In this document: piece after piece, positions 34,601 to 35,258 of the stretch
Layout: each line of letters starts with the position of its first letter
Numbering within the stretch: position 1 is the first letter of the stretch
Assembly: GCA_039028975.1 (NCBI GenBank)
Contig: JBCCHB010000008.1
Span: 96,579 to 160,578, forward strand
DNA: 64,000 bases
Source: JAHBNG01 sp039028975
Lineage (GTDB): Bacteria; Chloroflexota; Anaerolineae; Caldilineales; Caldilineaceae
Reading direction: 5' to 3'
Translations under genes and position numbers: made by a program
The notes under the pieces: generated by a model
The model's database searches: none
What the model was told of the DNA's origin: nothing
The model's input: only the letters and a program-made list of their open reading frames with translations

Positions 34601-34625
34601 TGTCAGGGTTTTGTTGATTTTCCAT
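3174..34625 (-). CDS. Giant trans-AT polyketide synthase with C-FAAL-ACP-C terminus (10,483 aa)
   Basis: One open frame of 10,483 codons. KS domains start near residues 30, 2030, 3281, 4793, 6407 and 8027, each with the active-site Cys in a CSS motif and the two catalytic His (HGTGT/HGTAT and IGH/VGH). After each KS comes the short trans-AT docking-type linker (VLSA...NEERL, IAYTLQ.GREAM, LPTYPFA..RYW) instead of an AT, so malonyl units must come from a separate acyltransferase. Five DH, four KR, one ER, eight ACPs with the DS motif, two Ser-less ACP-like inserts, two condensation-superfamily domains and one FAAL are visible. The protein starts directly with a KS, has no loading domain and ends in a condensation-type domain with no thioesterase, so upstream and release partners may be elsewhere. 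Start ATG at 34625 gives the KS its normal N-terminus. The product is unknown; the modules predict a partly unsaturated chain with one beta-branch. Confidence 0.95.
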   Translation of the reverse strand: MENQQNPDNCIEPTDHPQTSDRAMDIPNETDIAVIGMACRFPGAEDYRQFWKNLAEEVSSISEIPQQRWDWRSFWGDPQTEANKYNSRWGGFIDDVDKFDASFFGISGREAELMDPQQRVLLEVVWSCLEDAGIVPSSLSGRKIGLYVGTAVFDYVKLMEKELSDIVAHYASGTHASIIPNRVSYFFNFRGPSFPINTGCSSSLYALHQACQAIHNHECEMALVGGASLWLTPTLSISLSKAGMLSPTGQCRTFDAGADGYVRGEGVGIILLKPLRRAIADQDNIVGVIKGSALNHGGQSYTLTYPNEKSQSEVIFDAHVKAGVSPDTIGHIELHGTGTPKGDPVELRGIERAFDKLYTHFDIEPQEAHCGLSSAKASIGHLEGSAGIAGIIKVLLSMQGKMLPGLPNFQELNPRMDLDESPFFVVANTQPWHPVLEQDGEMMPRRAGVSSFSFGGSNAHVVLEEYQSPVPSPQSPVPGPQVIVLSARNEERLRAYANKLLLYLEDLSNRDSNSATLQPCNLLDIAYTLQVGREAMEKRLAFVATTIDELISQLSHYVQTGQPAEQEDLSTDDQQGSTSVKSLIDDKEYAKLAQLWVAGVEIDWHLLHEDGKARRIALPTYPFARERYWIPEPDALRTGNVGKRSKKVDSIPQLHPLVHQNISTQGEQGFRSTFIGREFFLRDHQVQGEKVLPGVAYLEMARAATEIAITDGQVVQLKNVIWMRPLVVQDAVQEVHVGLHPQKNGEIAFEVSSSSQPEPLIHSQGRLVVGEMPPPESLDIAAIAARCTTQIEAEACYQAYRSQGLLYGSTFQGVTQIQSNPQETLASLHLPSEATDRRLRLHPSLLDAALQATLGLTMAHENQEEATLRLPFAVEEVTIYRDLPKKGYSYVRPSSGSNLRSNSGSDSGSHIDQVDITLTDSQGAICVIFKGFTMRAFAPQTEKAPFLYATPQWQVQLLDEGNKNHQKEPTNTTLLLVGLEANVVASIIAAFDQADVVPISITGSDEQEIITNVVQMGWTHLHNIVQNTSKEKQKITHQILIVAADGVAAHRYAPLVGLLKTARIEQPKILGRVLTVAEAGADVLLSWLRTEIRSDTSQEIASRTGNGQIVEVRYVKTGTREVKALTEITLNVNNQTAYFKPGGVYWITGGMGGLGLLFARHLLERAQFEQGGEITLLLTGRSTLDVDAEHQLAELNRYGGTVIYQQSDISKQEDVERFIAYIKEEHGQLNGIIHSAGVLRDSFILNKTEAEITAVLAPKVAGTLNIDAATKEMPLDFVVLFSSVAGVLGNVGQADYAAANAFLDAFAHHRQTLVDASERSGRTLSINWPLWDEGGMTVDEASLALMERQTGMTSLPTAAGLQAFEAIMAADEEQVFVAPGIADSLRNKLLSDCSSLPDSASLQVASDANTNRLTENKDDELVTHQLTEKAAGAPDRNWLTEKVADELVNMVAELLKIQAADIDRDENLSDYGFDSITFIEMVNTLNETYELALMPTIFFEYNTLTALSNYLVSQVGERNWIPEYVSLEDGGIGRNGNKVDSVQKLHPLVHQNSSTLSEQRFTSTFSGHEFFMRDHLVHGEKVMAGVAHLEMARVAAEMTIEDGRVTHFRDVVWIRPLAAQGDSLEVHLGLYPELHNTIAFEVSSGGPLEPLTYSQGKMLIGEISAPESLDIPAIVARCSTLVDAAEFYEILAAQGLVYGPTLQGVKQVQANTQEALARLQLPPQATKGGYGLHPGLMDAVLQSTLGLILAQENWEMQGLYLSFAVHEIAIYANSPENGYSYIQLSPGSGPDNNLIRADVILTDAEGTICVLLKGFTARPLTQQPDEGLQVFEAIMASDKEQIVVAPGTADRERNKLPLERPASPSLIPIQMQTDADVHHLSEKVEDELDKNWLTEKVEDELVTMVAELLKIRASDINTDENLSDYGFDSITFIEMVNTLNENYELALMPTIFFEYNTLTVLSNYLVSQVGERLHARYQIPSETEPDPSLKAIPDPAPVTTTSPPPAPSQRHLRSSTEQAQVKSQGIQNDAIAIVGMSGRMPSSADLETFWQHLVNEEDLITEIPLERWDWRAIYGDAAGEENKTKVKWGGFIDDIDKFDAPFFKISPREAELMDPQQRLFLESVWHCIEDAGYRASTLAGSQTGIFVGVTTHDYDALIQSSDANIEAHITTGSSHSVLANRVSYLLDIHGPSEAVDTACSSALVAIHRAVESIRSGSCDIAIAGGVNAILTPHAHIAYSKAGMLSEDGRCKTFDKRANGYVRAEGVGAILLKPLAQAEADGDHIYAVIRGTAQNHGGQANSLTAPNPKAQADLLVRAYQQAHIDPATVSYLETHGTGTALGDPIEINGLKQAFTHLYQQSEQALPTSPHCGLGSVKSNIGHLEAAAGIAGVLKVLLALKHETLPATIHVEEQNPYIDLTDSPFYLVTQNKPWQPFVDAAGQPLPRRAGVSSFGFGGSNAHVVLEEYQSRVQSPESRVQSPQVIVLSASNEERLQAYVHKLLTYLEDVSNRDPNLATLQSGNPSTSSGQALLNIAYTLQVGREAMEERLALVVSSMKELIEQLKQYQQNESVYQGNIKHSQQTISLLVDDPEGKTYIQSMIAARKHHKLAQLWVSGIEIEWQLLYRAEKPRAEKPQRISLPTYPFAKQRYWLDGHLTRNANESRSLSPSLPVPASSQGLKSIEPVNTSGAPSVGQPSAAAKSHLLTHDTEKLTLRMPNRQGLQSAENLPEQAPRLTFADGQPTAVAGSSMSRDQLAVEPLARDAQAKNYTTHTVQEPLVIEHQLRQQLVDLLYLTADEVTPQKKFIDLGLDSITGVEWVKQINAVWGLNIPATTLYDYPTVQRLAQHLSEMIPAEMNQTAPYKGRETQPSADKRTDEQETHGTAQDHGSPIMLSELSQVPTANTSTLGQPYGLVVTGMQPLDDTHLSSWQVAPPNANEIQIQVQASAVNFPDTMCINGLYPTIPAYPFVPGFEVAGIVTAVGSAVRDLVKGDHVIALTGEKLGGHAQYVNVPAVSAVRKPRNVTFEEACSLPVIFLTVHHALRVANLKAGEHLLIQTAAGGCGLMAVQLANLQRAVLYGTSSREEKRAFLARIGVDHPLDYTTDFDEAILSLTNQRGVDVILNMLGGDAIQKGLNLLAPNGRYVELAVHGLKASPKLDLSRLVQNQAFYSLDGRQGGFGDAKQLSDALNLMVQMVENEEIYPVMHRIYPIAQIQEALRYVESGAHIGKVVVSHTQTEVSDPTETCERNLIRQKAKSRQQSIHSQAAVYDLQDVPPVRPSLQGDIAVIGMSGRFPGAKDVNVFWQNIVAGVDSITEVSPERWDVNCYYDVDRQTPGKSYSKWLGALEDIDKFDPLFFEISPREAELMDPQQRLFLEEAWKALEDAGYAGRTLSESRCGVYVGAGTSDYHTLLEQKGAELNAYTLMGTSTSILAARLSYILNLKGASLTIDTACSSSLVAIHEGCQSLRTGENEMVLAGGVCVLSGPDMHIMTSKAQMLSSDGRCKPFANQADGFGIAEGVGVVVLKRLVDAERDGDQIYGVIKGSGINQDGSTNGITAPSANSQTALELAVYEQANIDPATIQLVEAHGTGTKLGDPIEVQALTDAFRTYTKRTGYCAIGSVKSNIGHTLAAAGVAGVIKTLLALKHKQLPPSLHLEVPNEHIDFDASPFYVNAELQDWQVESGLRRAAISSFGFSGTNAHLVLEEYQSPVPSPPSPISNPQIIVLSARNEERLREYAHKLLLYLEKISAVNPTIATCHHLPNLADIAYTLQIGREAMDARLAFVVSSMDDIQQKLTAYLDDKTQAIYQGHGGVNRGQLGWLNEGEEVNEMTKLLIRNGKLERLAQAWVSGVEIEWLLLHEDAKPQRISLPTYPFAKERYWMPEAESLDGRRNGVSITGMGTVQKLHPLVHQNTSTLTEQSFSSTFSGSEFFLQDHQVQGEKVLPGVAYLEMARAAGELSVKNGQVTQLRDVVWINPVVVQDEACEITLGLYPEASGEIAFEVSSRNEGEPLVHSQGKMVIGEISSPNALDIPAIASRCPRMLDAADCYQRFASQCLTYGPTFRALAEIQSNETEVLAQIRLPSEVSERDFGLHPSLMDAALQATIGLAQESPLAKGLYVPFSVAEVNIYGTPSEEGYAYVRLSPERESGRSVMKYDVTLTDAEGAICVEFKEFTARAVARHDEETEVIYSTPTWQVQPLDEAVATLKEASLGCTLFLAGFDESKVTAVASVLEPAEVISLTPLDGYGMSASGTENCINQWLQSVWSHLKGLVENPPKEGHQILVVATEDVAPHLVAPIVGLLKTATLEQSKLGAKALSLAPTEIDTHISQLQAEIKSSRLGVVEEVRYGERGTRKVKALTEIALDAPSEATYLKPSYLKPGGVYWITGGMGSLGRIFAQHLLTQAQFAHDNYESNGITLILTGRSALDAEDEEQLAAWNAKGHTVVYQQADVSHQHEVEALVQRIKAEYGVLNGIIHSAGVLRDSLILNKTEEEIAAVLAPKVAGTLNIDSATQDESLDFMVLFSSTAGVLGNVGQADYAAANAFVDAFAHHRQSIVEAGERSGRTLSINWPLWAEGGMSVNDETMAWMTQAFGLTHLETAEGLSVFDVGLAHQHITQLLVTSGHRQKLVNYLFETRDNHNTRHPQPIELTTDEAQALFQATASYLKTLLAESLKLPPERLDTNANWERYGFDSMLALNLTRKLEDIFGPLPKTLFFEYQTLSELTAYLVDVYPIQLQAILGLTNKQHPRGGEAQELAVVARRANGLAVDSPRSIWLQRPDAVIRKQSASNTTQDIAIVGLSGRYPMAENLDAFWENLKAGRDCITEIPPERWDHSQYFDADKNRVGKSYSKWGGFIADVDKFDPLFFSISPREAKLMDPQERLFLEVAWQTLEDAGYSRQMLNQRLQGKVGVFVGAMWGEYQLYGDGQSSLSSSYASIANRVSYILNLHGPSLAVDTMCSSSLTSIHLACESIKRGECAVALAGGVNVSIHPNKYLRLSQDRFAASDGRCHSFGEGGDGYVPGEGVGAVLLKPLAQAEQDGDHIYGVIKGSSLNHGGKTNGYSVPNPTAQGHLIAETLEKSGIDPESISYVEAHGTGTALGDPIEIRGLSRAFGQRASAASACPIGSVKSNIGHLESAAGIAGLTKVLLQIKHQQLVPSIHAKTLNPHIDFESTPFVVQRQLNVWEQPIIDIDGHQQTYPRRAGISSFGAGGANAHLIVEEYQPLAVNSERLATRKVPDRGPQVIVLSAKNEERLREYAHNLLVYLEKCTKPNPISQVPDEKPDTQTIGQSLREMIANILGLDVADIGNEQIFDEYGLDTVQLSHLQAKLEAQYGHDLAITPADSVSSLAQQIHFKLPNIAIAHQPPATSHQPPAISDIAYTLQIGREAMAERLALIVSGIEELTERLRQYGQNGQVPSQIYCGNTKANQQTTSLFTNGLARDAFIRTTLENREYEKLAQLWVAGVEIDWKLFHEDEAVRRVSLPTYPFARERYWIPASDSLEVNSTDTSRVNAVSQLHPLVHRNTSTLTEQCFSSTFSGNEFFLQDHQVQGEKILPGVAYLEMARAAGDIAIKDGQVMQLRDVVWISPLAVKNESCETALGLYPEADGHIAFEVSSRGGEEPLIHSQGKVVVGEMGTPEALDIPAIASRCTTKLEAAACYKHFAAQGLTYGPAFRGLTKIQANETEALAHIRLPSDVTDTGFGLHPSLLDAALQATVGLTLDQANPAEQGLYLPFAVEAVSIYGDLPEEGYAYVCFTPRHEPDAYVVRFDVTLTDTEGAVCVEFKDFTARAVRSQTEEEALLYCTPTWQTQSLYPAAVDANPEPIGNTLFLIGFDDHVVQSINTTFEAAEVVALATPDDSSFSASDADACITQWLQSVWPHLKSKVASPSKDGNQIVVVAAGHIASYLVTPLAGLLKTARLEQPKIGGKILNVVQAEFDTLMPLLQTEMQSDSPGVVEEIRYCEQGSREVKTLTEVGLDTQAADAPWHHYLKPGGVYWITGGMGGLGRIFAQHLLIQAPSEEDITLILTGRSALDAEGEEQLAAWNIQGYRVVYQQADVSQQQEVEALVQQIKAEYGSLNGIIHSAGVLRDSFILNKTEEELVAALAPKVAGTLNIDAATQNEPLDFMILFSSIAGLLGNAGQADYAAANAFLDAFAHHRQHLVEMGERSGRTLSINWPLWADGGMSVNEESLVLMTRQTGLLSLPTELGRQAFSRVMASDEPQILVAYGKVNQLRSRLLSNIDTAKNGGKEVASANTQHTRDKDVLAEKIQEELASMVSNLLKIRPQDIAGDESLSEYGFDSITLTQMTNQVNDTYDLALMPTLFFEHNTLASLSHYLAVEYDDSLRTYFQLAGENQVKSSSALTTAEKSLRSAFPSKKRNFQTLRKGLNHATLSEIRGREEGDAIAIIGMSGRMPGSPDLETFWWHLVEGTDLITEIPPDRWDWREFYGEPTEGKNKTKVKWGGFIDDMDKFDASFFKISPREAELMDPQQRIFLETVWHCLEDAGYRASALAGSQTGIFVGVASHDYMEVIKQYRPQAEAHMATGGSHSVLANRVSFLLDIHGPSEAIDTACSSALVAIHRAVEALQSGSCELAIAGGVNAIINPKLLVTFDQTGMLAEDGRCKTFDKRANGYVRAEGVGAIILKPLAQAQADGDHVYAVIRSTAQNHGGHANSLTAPNPKAQAALLVRAYEQVNIDPTTVTYIEAHGTGTALGDPIEVNGLKQAFAQLYQQSGQALPTTPHCGLGSVKSNVGHLETAAGMAGLFKVILALQHQTLPANLHIEEQNPYIDLSESPFYLVTETEAWQPLMDDTDQPMPRRAGVSSFGFGGANAHVVLEEWQPADSRQQLATSGPQIIVLSARNEERLQEYANKLLVYLERFPSSPQTQEAPDETLGLHTIYQSLREMIANILGIEIAEIEDDQTFDECGVDAVQLAHLRARVEEEYSLNVMITPTDSANSLAQQLHAQVTNAIHHQPSTINHQPSLAEIAYTLQVGREAMEERLAFVASNLTDVKEHLRKYRQMDMESAALYRGSTKSSQQKAKLLREREKGRASIQSFIDGKEYNKLAQLWVAGGEIEWPLLYEGDNPQRISLPTYPFAKERYWMTESKIPIAYDVSPKWVNSVGKLHPLVHQNTSTLTEQRFSTIFTGNEFFLRDHQVLGMKVLPGVAYLEMVRAATEIAVDDSQVTQLKDVVWVRPLIVPDGGCEIQIGLYPEADGSIAFELSSSGEGEPLIHGQGNVIVGESTAPGILDIPAILARCTSTLDVLDCYQRFANQGLTYGPTFQALTEIQASETEVLAKIRLPSMVKETDFGLHPSLLDAALQATIGLALTQETRPGAELYLPFTVAEVNVYDSLQEEGYAYICLSTERETNSPVMKYDVSLTNAQGAICLEFKGFTARAVVPQNQETEMLYSTPAWQVRPLDEAVAADDASIASTLFLAGYDEQAVASVATALEPAEVVSLSSPDMHGMSTANTETCISQWLQSVWSHIKTQVESPSKQGHQMLVVATEDVAPYLLAPIVGMLKTATLEQPKIGAKILTIGKPSSEPLVARFRAEMRHSRLGVVEEVRYGEQNIREVKALTEITLNAPAENPDIKPSYLKPRGVYWITGGMGGLGRIFARYLLATAHFEQNSVEQNKGITLILTGRSSLGAEGEQLLIELNSHEHQVVYLQADVSQPEAVTEVVQRIKLEFGQLNGIIHCAGVLRDSFIFNKTEEEIAAVMAPKVAGTLNIDAATQAESLDFMLLFSSTAGVLGNVGQADYAAANAFIDAFAHHRQKQVEMGERSGHTLAINWPLWADGGMRVDDESLMLMTRQTGIMPLPTELGQQALTYMMDAGKPQILVAYGMGNQLRGRLFSNIATTKDSSKEAKPAKTQRNQRHDELAEEIQTQLVAAVSEILKIRPQDIDGDEILGDYGFDSITLTEMANKLNATYELTLAPTLFFEHNTLNSLSHHLAQEFGEGLRRQNQVDANSPVESSLASIVPENGSLATISSRKRFLQPLPNFPVERPGMVPPPDRGRLGEDEAIAIIGLSGQMPGSPDLEIFWQHLVEGADLITEIPPGRWDWRALYGDSTLHDNRTQAKWGAFISDIDKFDAAFFGITPREAELMDPQQRLFLQTVWQTIEDAGYTPSQLSEKQVALFVGASSYDYAKILYHHNRSTDAYSPTGMSLSVLANRVSYLLSLHGPSEHCDTACSSAIVAIHRAIRSIHDQECEMAIAGGVNLILSPDGHISFDKMGILCHDGQVATFGDQAHGYVRGEGVGAVLLKPLSKAIADGDHIYALIKGSAVHHGGRGQGLTTPSLEGQADTIIKAYQRAGLSPNCVDYIEAHGTATKLGDPIEVEAFRKAFATLTDQLNSNIQEEGHCKIGSLKPNIGHLEAASGMAALSKVVQAMRAKVKPGLTNYTTPNPYIKLDGSPFYITDEHEPWSPKADEEGNPLPRRASVHSFGFGGVNAHLVLEEYEQPAASNQQPATSSQQIIVLSAKSQERLRAYAAKMLDFVKRFQDSEEVPSLSDLAYTLQVGREAMSDRLAILVQNHDELQWGLKAFLDNTSLNSADIGSSMPTFFQGDLTQTSQEAKILTEGLVGAEMITRCIETQDFVKLALLWTKGGSIPWEQLYRAERPQRISLPTYPFAPNRYWIPLAETTLVKAEPDETNLVKSEEPIQMADASSPEAVQQQVKVEKEPEQKPAWRAIPSAEQANLLRQTLEQVFARVTKFQVDQIDTSEPLNNLGLDSLMMVELANLLRRELGVAVPIEHFNPDLTLAQLEEELLPILEQEPTRSDAATNKQAALTAEFPLAPNQHWFFDGGYANPHHWNIAGLLQTPPNLDLTILEEAIHDLYQRHEPLRIRIIEDEYIEDKAAEDDSTSLPHRQQRIAPVGQEPLLDQIALTHVPKPVKAAALEFQIESIQASLDYHQGPIARFVYFDMGPGQAGRLFVAIHHLVLDAFGFYLLMTDLATAYEQRRNGQELTLPPLNTSYTEWVQQLSAYAQSERCQSTAPYWLERIQQPIQPLPVDFPEGFNDDHNPAKLILQLNEEETTALTRHLTKAADVQVPDILLTALLQAYCEWADGDSLWVEAQAHGRDALLEGVDLSQSVCWANTIYPIYLKQEPDATPYELLLNVRDELRRLPNQGLDYGVLRNLSPDSAIREALQSHPDTEIKFLYHGSLMQSIATDTDLFQQAPEPLGRSYGPGNEAKHLLYIYGHLFHGQLLLELVFSENIFKSSTVERLGDGILEVLRNLIDACPKPPKNPHRPIRTNSTQPNLMHPNTIHPDTISSLIDLLEEQSQARPQQSAFTFRQANGSSTHTTYGELARQAQAIGATLQQTGAAGERVLLMYQPGLDYIAGFLGCLYAGAVAVPTYPPRLNRAMPNLHNIVADAQARFVLTQRQIHNRLTPRLKDLPDLAVLSWLVADDEGADGVLVGSEATWQRPTVDRDTLAFLQYTSGSTSAPKGVMISHQNALANLAVMNQKLETSSETRGVFWLPPYHDMGLFSLLQTLYCGGSSTLIAPATFLQRPLEWLELISETGATISGAPNFAYDLCNRRMANQLTLAKENRSTLDLSRLDLSRWEVVFSGAEPVRAETIRHFINTFQPFGLQPEIFYPCYGLAEATVFVSGGSIAEPPVSKVWLSAPLAQNKVALAPSDLEQEEAGRTLVGCGQPAPGHTIKIVDPETNTLCAPDQIGEIWVAGPSVAQGYWRQPGETQRTFGARLASEVESGEDGPYLRTGDLGFLADGELYITGRMKDLLIIRGRNHHPQDVELTAQQSHVGLQPGGGAAFSIQLGDRSKSDDEQLNGENQDHEEHLVIVHEVTRQNRQPDVEAIAQAIRQAVSAEHELFVYAILLIKPGHLPRTSSGKVQRYLCRTKFLADELETLGTSILNPDKNALISTPTQSNALRDALLELDPESQREKLTVQLQTQIAQVVWLSAEQLPPNQPLHSVGFDSLMLADLKAQLEAELGVAFPTGAFFEGSSVEWLVAETLAQWDRSLSDGDETDGNGTDGDETESREQGLLVGPVPLTPIQHYFFQNVTVARNHWNGTLMLALGKELETGYIEQALEYLAAHHDALRLRFEETTTSSGPEATGDEANEEAAWQQHYHLPDQQPPLTVLDMASLDASDQEAAIAETMAARQTSINLANGPLWQVIYFDCGEQPDQLLFIFHHLVFDVRSALILFQDLFTVYGQLETSDAIRLPTKSTSYRAWSERLQTVARSSNLAETERHYWLDPVRTAVKPLPRDYEIGPNIDGSEQEVDRLLDFDQSQLIQQRARVGDGVTIEAILLAALAQSCASWSGQSALLVELERHGRVPLFNDIDLTRTVGFFNNRSPFLLDIGQTQSSADLLTLTTTQLKQIPNQGIGYGLLRYLSQDAPLVSALEALPQPEIKMNYFGQMINQFMQMAFEKIDGSSTAVIHADMEASPHNERGRLFSISAGFMGPQLRISWRYSENLHRQETIEALMDNFVARLSALCGQDLRP
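4611..8240 (-). other. PKS terminal region: condensation domain C1-FAAL-ACP8
   Basis: C1 (~8803-9249) has HHLVLDAFG, fitting HHxxxDxxG, near residue 8946, but also AHGRD and PNQGLDYGVLR blocks usual in epimerisation-type members of the condensation superfamily. The adenylating domain that follows is a FAAL. ACP8 (~9904-9995) has its serine near 9953 in GFDSLM. The layout is that of an NRPS module in which the amino-acid A domain is replaced by a fatty acyl-AMP ligase. Confidence 0.8.
4956..6776 (-). other. Fatty acyl-AMP ligase (FAAL) domain
   Basis: Residues ~9284-9890. FAAL hallmarks are present: VPTYPPRL, YTSGSTSAPKGVM (near 9447), LPPYHDMGL, FSGAEPVRAETIRHF, YGLAEATVFVSGG, RTGDLGFLADGELYITGR and LPRTSSGKVQR. 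These differ from amino-acid A domains (TRXXXGYGPTE type). FAALs adenylate fatty or other carboxylic acids and load them onto an adjacent ACP. They usually open an assembly line; here the domain is near the C-terminus. Confidence 0.88.
8241..10565 (-). other. PKS module 6: KS6-linker-ACP7
   Basis: KS6 (~8027-8468) has DTACSSAI, HGTATKLGD and PNIGHLEAASG. The docking linker ends near 8646 (PFAPNRYW). A Glu/Lys-rich spacer leads to ACP7 (~8706-8781), with serine near 8741 in LGLDSLMMVEL, a carrier of the kind that feeds NRPS-type domains. No reductive domains, so a beta-keto unit is predicted before the condensation region. Confidence 0.8.
9178..9219. repeat. Heptamer tandem repeat (TGCTGGC/TGCTGGT) in module 6 linker
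   Basis: Six heptamers on the plus strand alternating TGCTGGC and TGCTGGT, the last diverged, lie just after the KS6 VLEEY end. They are read on the minus strand as the Pro/Gln/Ser-rich linker before QIIVLSA. Confidence 0.85.
10541..10614. repeat. C-rich/G-rich palindromic repeat inside the ACP6-KS6 linker
   Basis: The stretch contains CTTCCCC, four to six bases, then GGGGGAGGAACC, followed by a weaker GTTGGGTAGGGG half. A related sequence in non-coding DNA lies at 53201-53280. Here it is in frame and encodes the Pro/Gly/Arg-rich linker before KS6. Confidence 0.65.
13663..13697. repeat. Heptamer tandem repeat (GATGGTT)x5 in module 5 linker
   Basis: Four exact GATGGTT units plus GATGGTG on the plus strand, read as the HHQPSTINHQPS linker just before AEIAYTLQ. 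The same position in module 4 carries a different heptamer. Confidence 0.9.
13704..13922 (-). other. Serine-less ACP-like domain in the KS5-DH5 linker
   Basis: Residues ~6902-6974 match the insert of module 4: both share the block QSLREMIANILG and a SLAQQ helix. The motif here is ECGVDAVQLAHL, so the pantetheine serine is Ala (codon 13821-13823, residue ~6935). Loss of the serine in both copies, with the fold pattern kept, suggests a non-catalytic role. Confidence 0.75.
14061..14097. repeat. Degenerate heptamer repeat in module 5 linker
   Basis: Imperfect heptamers (GCTGGTT, GCTAGCT, GCTGTCT, ACTGTCT, GCTGGCT) follow the KS5 VLEEW end, at the linker site that holds heptamer tracts in modules 1, 2, 3 and 6. 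Confidence 0.65.
18502..18536. repeat. Heptamer tandem repeat (GCTGGTG)x5 in module 4 linker
   Basis: Five exact GCTGGTG units on the plus strand, read on the minus strand as the AHQPPATSHQPPA linker directly before the ISDIAYTLQ motif. Confidence 0.92.
18558..18776 (-). other. Serine-less ACP-like domain in the KS4-DH4 linker
   Basis: Residues ~5284-5356 have carrier-protein pattern: SLREMIANILGLDVADI for helix 1, FDEYGLDTVQLSHLQAKLE where the GLDS motif should be, and a SLAQQI helix 4. The phosphopantetheine serine is Thr (codon 18666-18668, residue ~5320). It sits inside the trans-AT docking linker, between the VYLE helix and the IAYTLQ motif, a place where no carrier domain is expected. 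Confidence 0.75.
20271..24800 (-). other. PKS module 3: KS3-linker-DH3-KR2-ACP4
   Basis: KS3 (~3281-3704) has DTACSSSL, HGTGTKLGD and SNIGHTLAAAG, a slightly different flavour from its neighbours. DH3 (~3904-4174) keeps HQVQGEKVLP and DAALQ. KR2 (~4381-4574) has TGGMGSLG and YAAAN. ACP4 (~4651-4734, serine near 4693) is diverged from ACPs 1, 2, 5 and 6. All sites look intact; an enoyl product is expected. Confidence 0.85.
23471..23510. repeat. Heptamer tandem repeat (GGGGACT-type) in module 3 linker
   Basis: Diverged units (GATTGGA, GATTGGG, GATGGAG) precede GACTGGG repeats. Read as QSPVPSPPSPISNPQ between the KS3 end and IIVLSA. The unit is the reverse complement of a permutation of CCCCAGT. 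Confidence 0.85.
27046..27062. repeat. CCTGAGCTTGTCGAAGG element inserted in frame in module 2 linker
   Basis: The 17-mer is read as part of PSTSSGQA in the linker between KS2 and LLNIAYTLQ. The core CTGAGCTTGTCGAAG recurs as a perfect inverted pair in non-coding DNA at 37026-37066. Modules without it lack these residues. Confidence 0.85.
27069..27090. repeat. Octamer repeat (AGGTTGCA-type) in module 2 linker
   Basis: Two to three copies of A(G/A)(G/A)TTGCA next to the 17-mer insertion. The same octamer family is at the equivalent site of module 1 (33061-33084), and both are followed by near-identical DNA, so this part of the linker was copied along with the module. Confidence 0.7.
27187..27226. 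repeat. Heptamer tandem repeat (GGACTCT)x5 in module 2 linker
   Basis: Five exact GGACTCT units plus GGACT, read on the minus strand as QSRVQSPESRVQSPQ between the KS2 VLEEY end and VIVLSA. Confidence 0.93.
28662..30080 (-). other. PKS segment 1b: DH2-(vestigial KR tail)-ACP2, no KS
   Basis: DH2 (~1540-1820) follows ACP1 directly. Its first motif reads HLVHGEKVMA, so the Pro of HxxxGxxxxP is Ala; the DAVLQ motif is retained. After DH2 the chain jumps to DEGLQVFEAIMASDKEQ, which matches the tail that follows KR1 (GLQAFEAIMAADEEQ), although no KR precedes it here. ACP2 (serine near 1929) is almost identical to ACP1 in protein and DNA. The simplest reading is a duplicated DH-KR-ACP unit from which the KR was deleted. 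Confidence 0.8.
33061..33084. repeat. Octamer tandem repeat (GGGTTGCA)x3 in module 1 linker
   Basis: Three octamers, the first AGGTTGCA, read as SATLQPCN just before LLDIAYTLQ. Confidence 0.85.
33192..33226. repeat. Heptamer tandem repeat (GGGGACT)x4 + GGGGATT in module 1 linker
   Basis: Reverse-complemented and permuted, the units are CCCCAGT and CCCCAAT, the motif of the short tandemly repeated repetitive (STRR) sequences described from filamentous cyanobacteria. Read in frame as QSPVPSPQSPVPGPQ between the KS1 end and VIVLSA. Confidence 0.93.
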
Positions 34626-35258
34626 AAGTTCGTCACTTTCTGAATACTTGCACTCGTTTCATCTACATCTGCTTTTCCGTCTTTTATTCGCCAAACAAAG
34701 TTTCAATCGTAATTCTTTAAAATCGATTCACAGTTGCACGCGCAGATCAACCATTTCCACAAGGGCAATGGTTAATTCGGGGTCGCTTATGAGGACAACC
34801 TGGGGGCATTGAGTTCTCTATATACTTCGCCAGAAGAGTCTTGTCCCGACGCTTAACCCAACCACCCGAGGAAAGTCCCAGAAGGGAGGACAGAACTTTC
34901 TGACTATCTATCCGTGTTGGTTTCTGCACCCAGGATAGCAGCCAAGCGCATCGAAATCGTCGCGGGAGGGACCTGTTGTCGCATCCATTTTATTGTTTAG
35001 CCCTTGGCTTGATAAATTCCGCTCTAAATGTCAAGGGATAAGGGGTGCTTATCTAGCCGTTAAGCAGAGCCAGATAGGCTGGGCGTATCCATCTATCTGG
35101 TAGGGAAACCAGAAAATGGTTGTTTTCAACACTACCAAGTTGTAGGTGCCAGGAGCTAAATGTAGCTCACTTAGAGGAGGTGGAATTTACGCAGGATATT
35201 CTAGTACAGTGGGGAAGTTTGGACAAAATGTGATTGGTAACTCTGAAACAGTTAACCC
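34626..35258. other. Non-coding gap upstream of the PKS
   Basis: 633 bp between the MFS stop and the PKS start, both minus strand, so it should hold the PKS leader and probably its promoter. It contains a MITE-like element (34830-34903) and an 8-bp stem CCAGATAG/CTATCTGG (35070-35077 with 35093-35100). The 110 bp nearest the PKS is AT-richer and promoter-like, but no clear -35/-10 pair could be fixed. Confidence 0.6.
34830..34903. repeat. MITE-like element, CAGAARAGTCTTGTCCC family, copy 1
   Basis: Imperfect terminal inverted repeats: CCAGAAGAGTCTTGTCCC at one end, GGGAGGACAGAACTTTCTG at the other. The body is colinear with copy 2 at 48871-48949. No coding capacity. Confidence 0.75.

Larger units (their letters stand above)
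30081..34625 (-). other. PKS module 1: KS1-linker-DH1-KR1-ACP1
   Basis: KS1 is residues ~30-466, with active site TGCSSS near residue 199 (Gly for the usual Ala), HGTGT and IGH. The docking linker is ~467-630. DH1 (~652-935) has HQVQGEKVLP, fitting HxxxGxxxxP, and a DAALQ second motif. KR1 (~1140-1335) has TGGMGGLG, the FSS serine and YAAAN. ACP1 (~1436-1514) has its pantetheine serine near residue 1475 in GFDSI. Expected output: an alpha,beta-unsaturated ketide. With no loading domain before it, KS1 must receive its acyl chain from another protein. Confidence 0.85.

Noticed and set aside
3174..34625. Possible cis-acyltransferase or thioesterase domains in the PKS
   Set aside because: No GHSxG motif of an AT or TE was seen after any KS or at the C-terminus; the linkers match trans-AT docking segments.
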